From: Pedobacter psychroterrae
GTDB taxonomy: Bacteria > Bacteroidota > Bacteroidia > Sphingobacteriales > Sphingobacteriaceae
Assembly (NCBI RefSeq): GCF_004331695.1
Contig: NZ_SJSL01000001.1
Span: 1,488,001-1,552,000 of the forward strand
Length of the DNA stretch: 64,000 nucleotides
Direction of reading: 5' to 3'
The notes beneath the pieces were generated by a model that was not told the DNA's origin, did no database searches, and worked only from the letters and a program-made list of their open reading frames with translations. Positions within the stretch are counted from its first letter, which is position 1. The number at the start of each line of letters is the position of its first letter. The translations under genes were made by a program, and so were the position numbers. Below are positions 63,070 through 64,000 of the stretch, in pieces.

Positions 63070-63459
63070 ATGGCTAAGAGTAAAAAAGTTACCAAAAAGC
63101 GTATTGTTGTTATTGAGTCTGTAGGTCAGGCTCACATCAATGCTACTTTTAACAATATCATTGTTACCTTAACAAACAACAATGGTCAAACTATTTCATG
63201 GTCTTCTGCAGGTAAAATGGGATTTAAGGGTTCTAAAAAGAACACTCCTTATGCTGCAGGCCAAGCTGCATCTGATTGTGGTAAAGTAGCATTTGACTTA
63301 GGGCTACGTAAAGTAGAAGTTTTTGTAAAAGGTCCGGGTTCAGGCCGTGAGTCTGCAATTAGAACATTGCAGGTTTCGGGTATTGAAGTTACCTCAATCA
63401 AAGATATTACACCGCTTCCACATAATGGATGTCGTCCTCCTAAGAAGAGAAGAGTTTAA
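63070..63459 (+). CDS. rpsK: 30S ribosomal protein S11
   Basis: The protein has 129 residues. [20 protein letters not shown] and [19 protein letters not shown] and [11 protein letters not shown] are diagnostic. Part of the platform of the 30S subunit. Confidence 0.99.
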   Translation: MAKSKKVTKKRIVVIESVGQAHINATFNNIIVTLTNNNGQTISWSSAGKMGFKGSKKNTPYAAGQAASDCGKVAFDLGLRKVEVFVKGPGSGRESAIRTLQVSGIEVTSIKDITPLPHNGCRPPKKRRV

Positions 63460-63524
63460 TTTATTAATTTTTAAAGCTAAGAGTCTACAGCTTTAGGTTG
63501 TAAGATACTTTAAAACAAAAAACA

Positions 63525-64000
63525 ATGGCAAGATACACAGGACCAAAATCCAAAATCGCGCGTAAGTTCAGAGAGCCAATTTTCGGCCCTGACAAGGTCT
63601 TAGACAGAAAGAACTATCCTCCTGGACAACATGGGGCTTCAAAAAGAAGAGGTAAGCAATCTGAATACGCTGTTCAGTTGATGGAAAAGCAGAAGGTTAA
63701 ATATACATACGGTGTATTGGAGCGCCAGTTCCGTAACTTATTTACTAAAGCTTCTTCTCGTGAAGGCATTACCGGTGATAACTTATTGCAATTATTGGAA
63801 GCTCGTTTAGATAATACTGTTTACAGATTAGGTATCGCTACCACACGTTCGGCTGCCCGTCAGTTAGTTAGCCATAAACACGTAACAGTTAACGGTGAGG
63901 TAGTAAATATTCCTTCATATCAATTAAAGGCTGGTGATGTGGTTGCAGTTCGTGAGAAGTCTAAAACTTTGGAGGCAATCACAAATTCAGTAGCAGGAAG
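63525..64000 (+). CDS. rpsD: 30S ribosomal protein S4, cut by the window end
   Basis: The first 158 codons are present. [20 protein letters not shown] opens it, and [20 protein letters not shown] begins the S4 RNA-binding fold. No CXXC motif in the N-terminal part. rpoA would be expected next beyond the window. Confidence 0.97.
   Translation, partial: MARYTGPKSKIARKFREPIFGPDKVLDRKNYPPGQHGASKRRGKQSEYAVQLMEKQKVKYTYGVLERQFRNLFTKASSREGITGDNLLQLLEARLDNTVYRLGIATTRSAARQLVSHKHVTVNGEVVNIPSYQLKAGDVVAVREKSKTLEAITNSVAG

Overview
The window looks like a chromosome segment of a Bacteroidota bacterium of the Sphingobacteriaceae, most like Pedobacter. This is inferred from protein content (SusC/SusD pair, DUF5689, DUF2723, DUF2027, CHASE3/GAF hybrid kinases, a VF530 protein) and from repeated promoter -7 elements of the Bacteroidota type, TAnnTTTG. 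GC content is moderate to low. No rRNA, phage, plasmid or insertion-sequence genes were seen. The only tRNA is tRNA-Gln(TTG).

Layout. 1-10.5 kb: housekeeping and envelope genes (small lipoprotein, two FKBP isomerases, ndk, an NrnA-type DHH phosphoesterase, TatD, asparaginase, an MBL-rhodanese fusion, an alpha/beta hydrolase, a polyprenyl synthase, an M28 peptidase). 10.5-22.1 kb: a coherent accessory locus with a DeoR-type repressor, glycerol-3-phosphate dehydrogenase, a SusC/SusD importer, a DUF5689 lipoprotein, a calcineurin-type phosphoesterase and a glycerophosphodiester phosphodiesterase. I read it as a scavenging locus for glycerophosphodiesters or related phosphorylated glycerol compounds that feeds glycerol-3-phosphate to GlpD. 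22.1-30.7 kb: desaturase, accA, a 385-bp noncoding element with long inverted ends, a DUF2723 membrane protein, tRNA-Gln, prs, rplY and pth. 30.7-38.9 kb: a minus-strand signalling cluster (LytS-type kinase, LytTR regulator, triple-receiver hybrid kinase, CheR, second hybrid kinase). 39-43.3 kb: small accessory genes and an M1 peptidase. 43.4-64 kb: the str, S10, spc and alpha ribosomal clusters, running off the right end inside rpsD.

The ribosomal run is interrupted. rpsJ ends at a strong terminator, and about 4 kb later rplC restarts from its own promoter. Between them lie a collagen-like lipoprotein and a TSUP transporter with its DUF1634 partner.

Items most worth a second look: the near-palindromic 385-bp element between accA and the DUF2723 gene; related 11-bp-phased tandem repeats in two distant intergenic spaces; a recurrent promoter layout predicting leaderless mRNAs, contrasted with Shine-Dalgarno sites inside the ribosomal operon; matching predicted pyrimidine-rich 5' ends on ribosomal transcripts; an RGG-rich tail on ribosomal protein S3; and the glycerophosphodiester locus with a candidate shared operator. 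No database search was possible, so family names rest on motifs read by eye.
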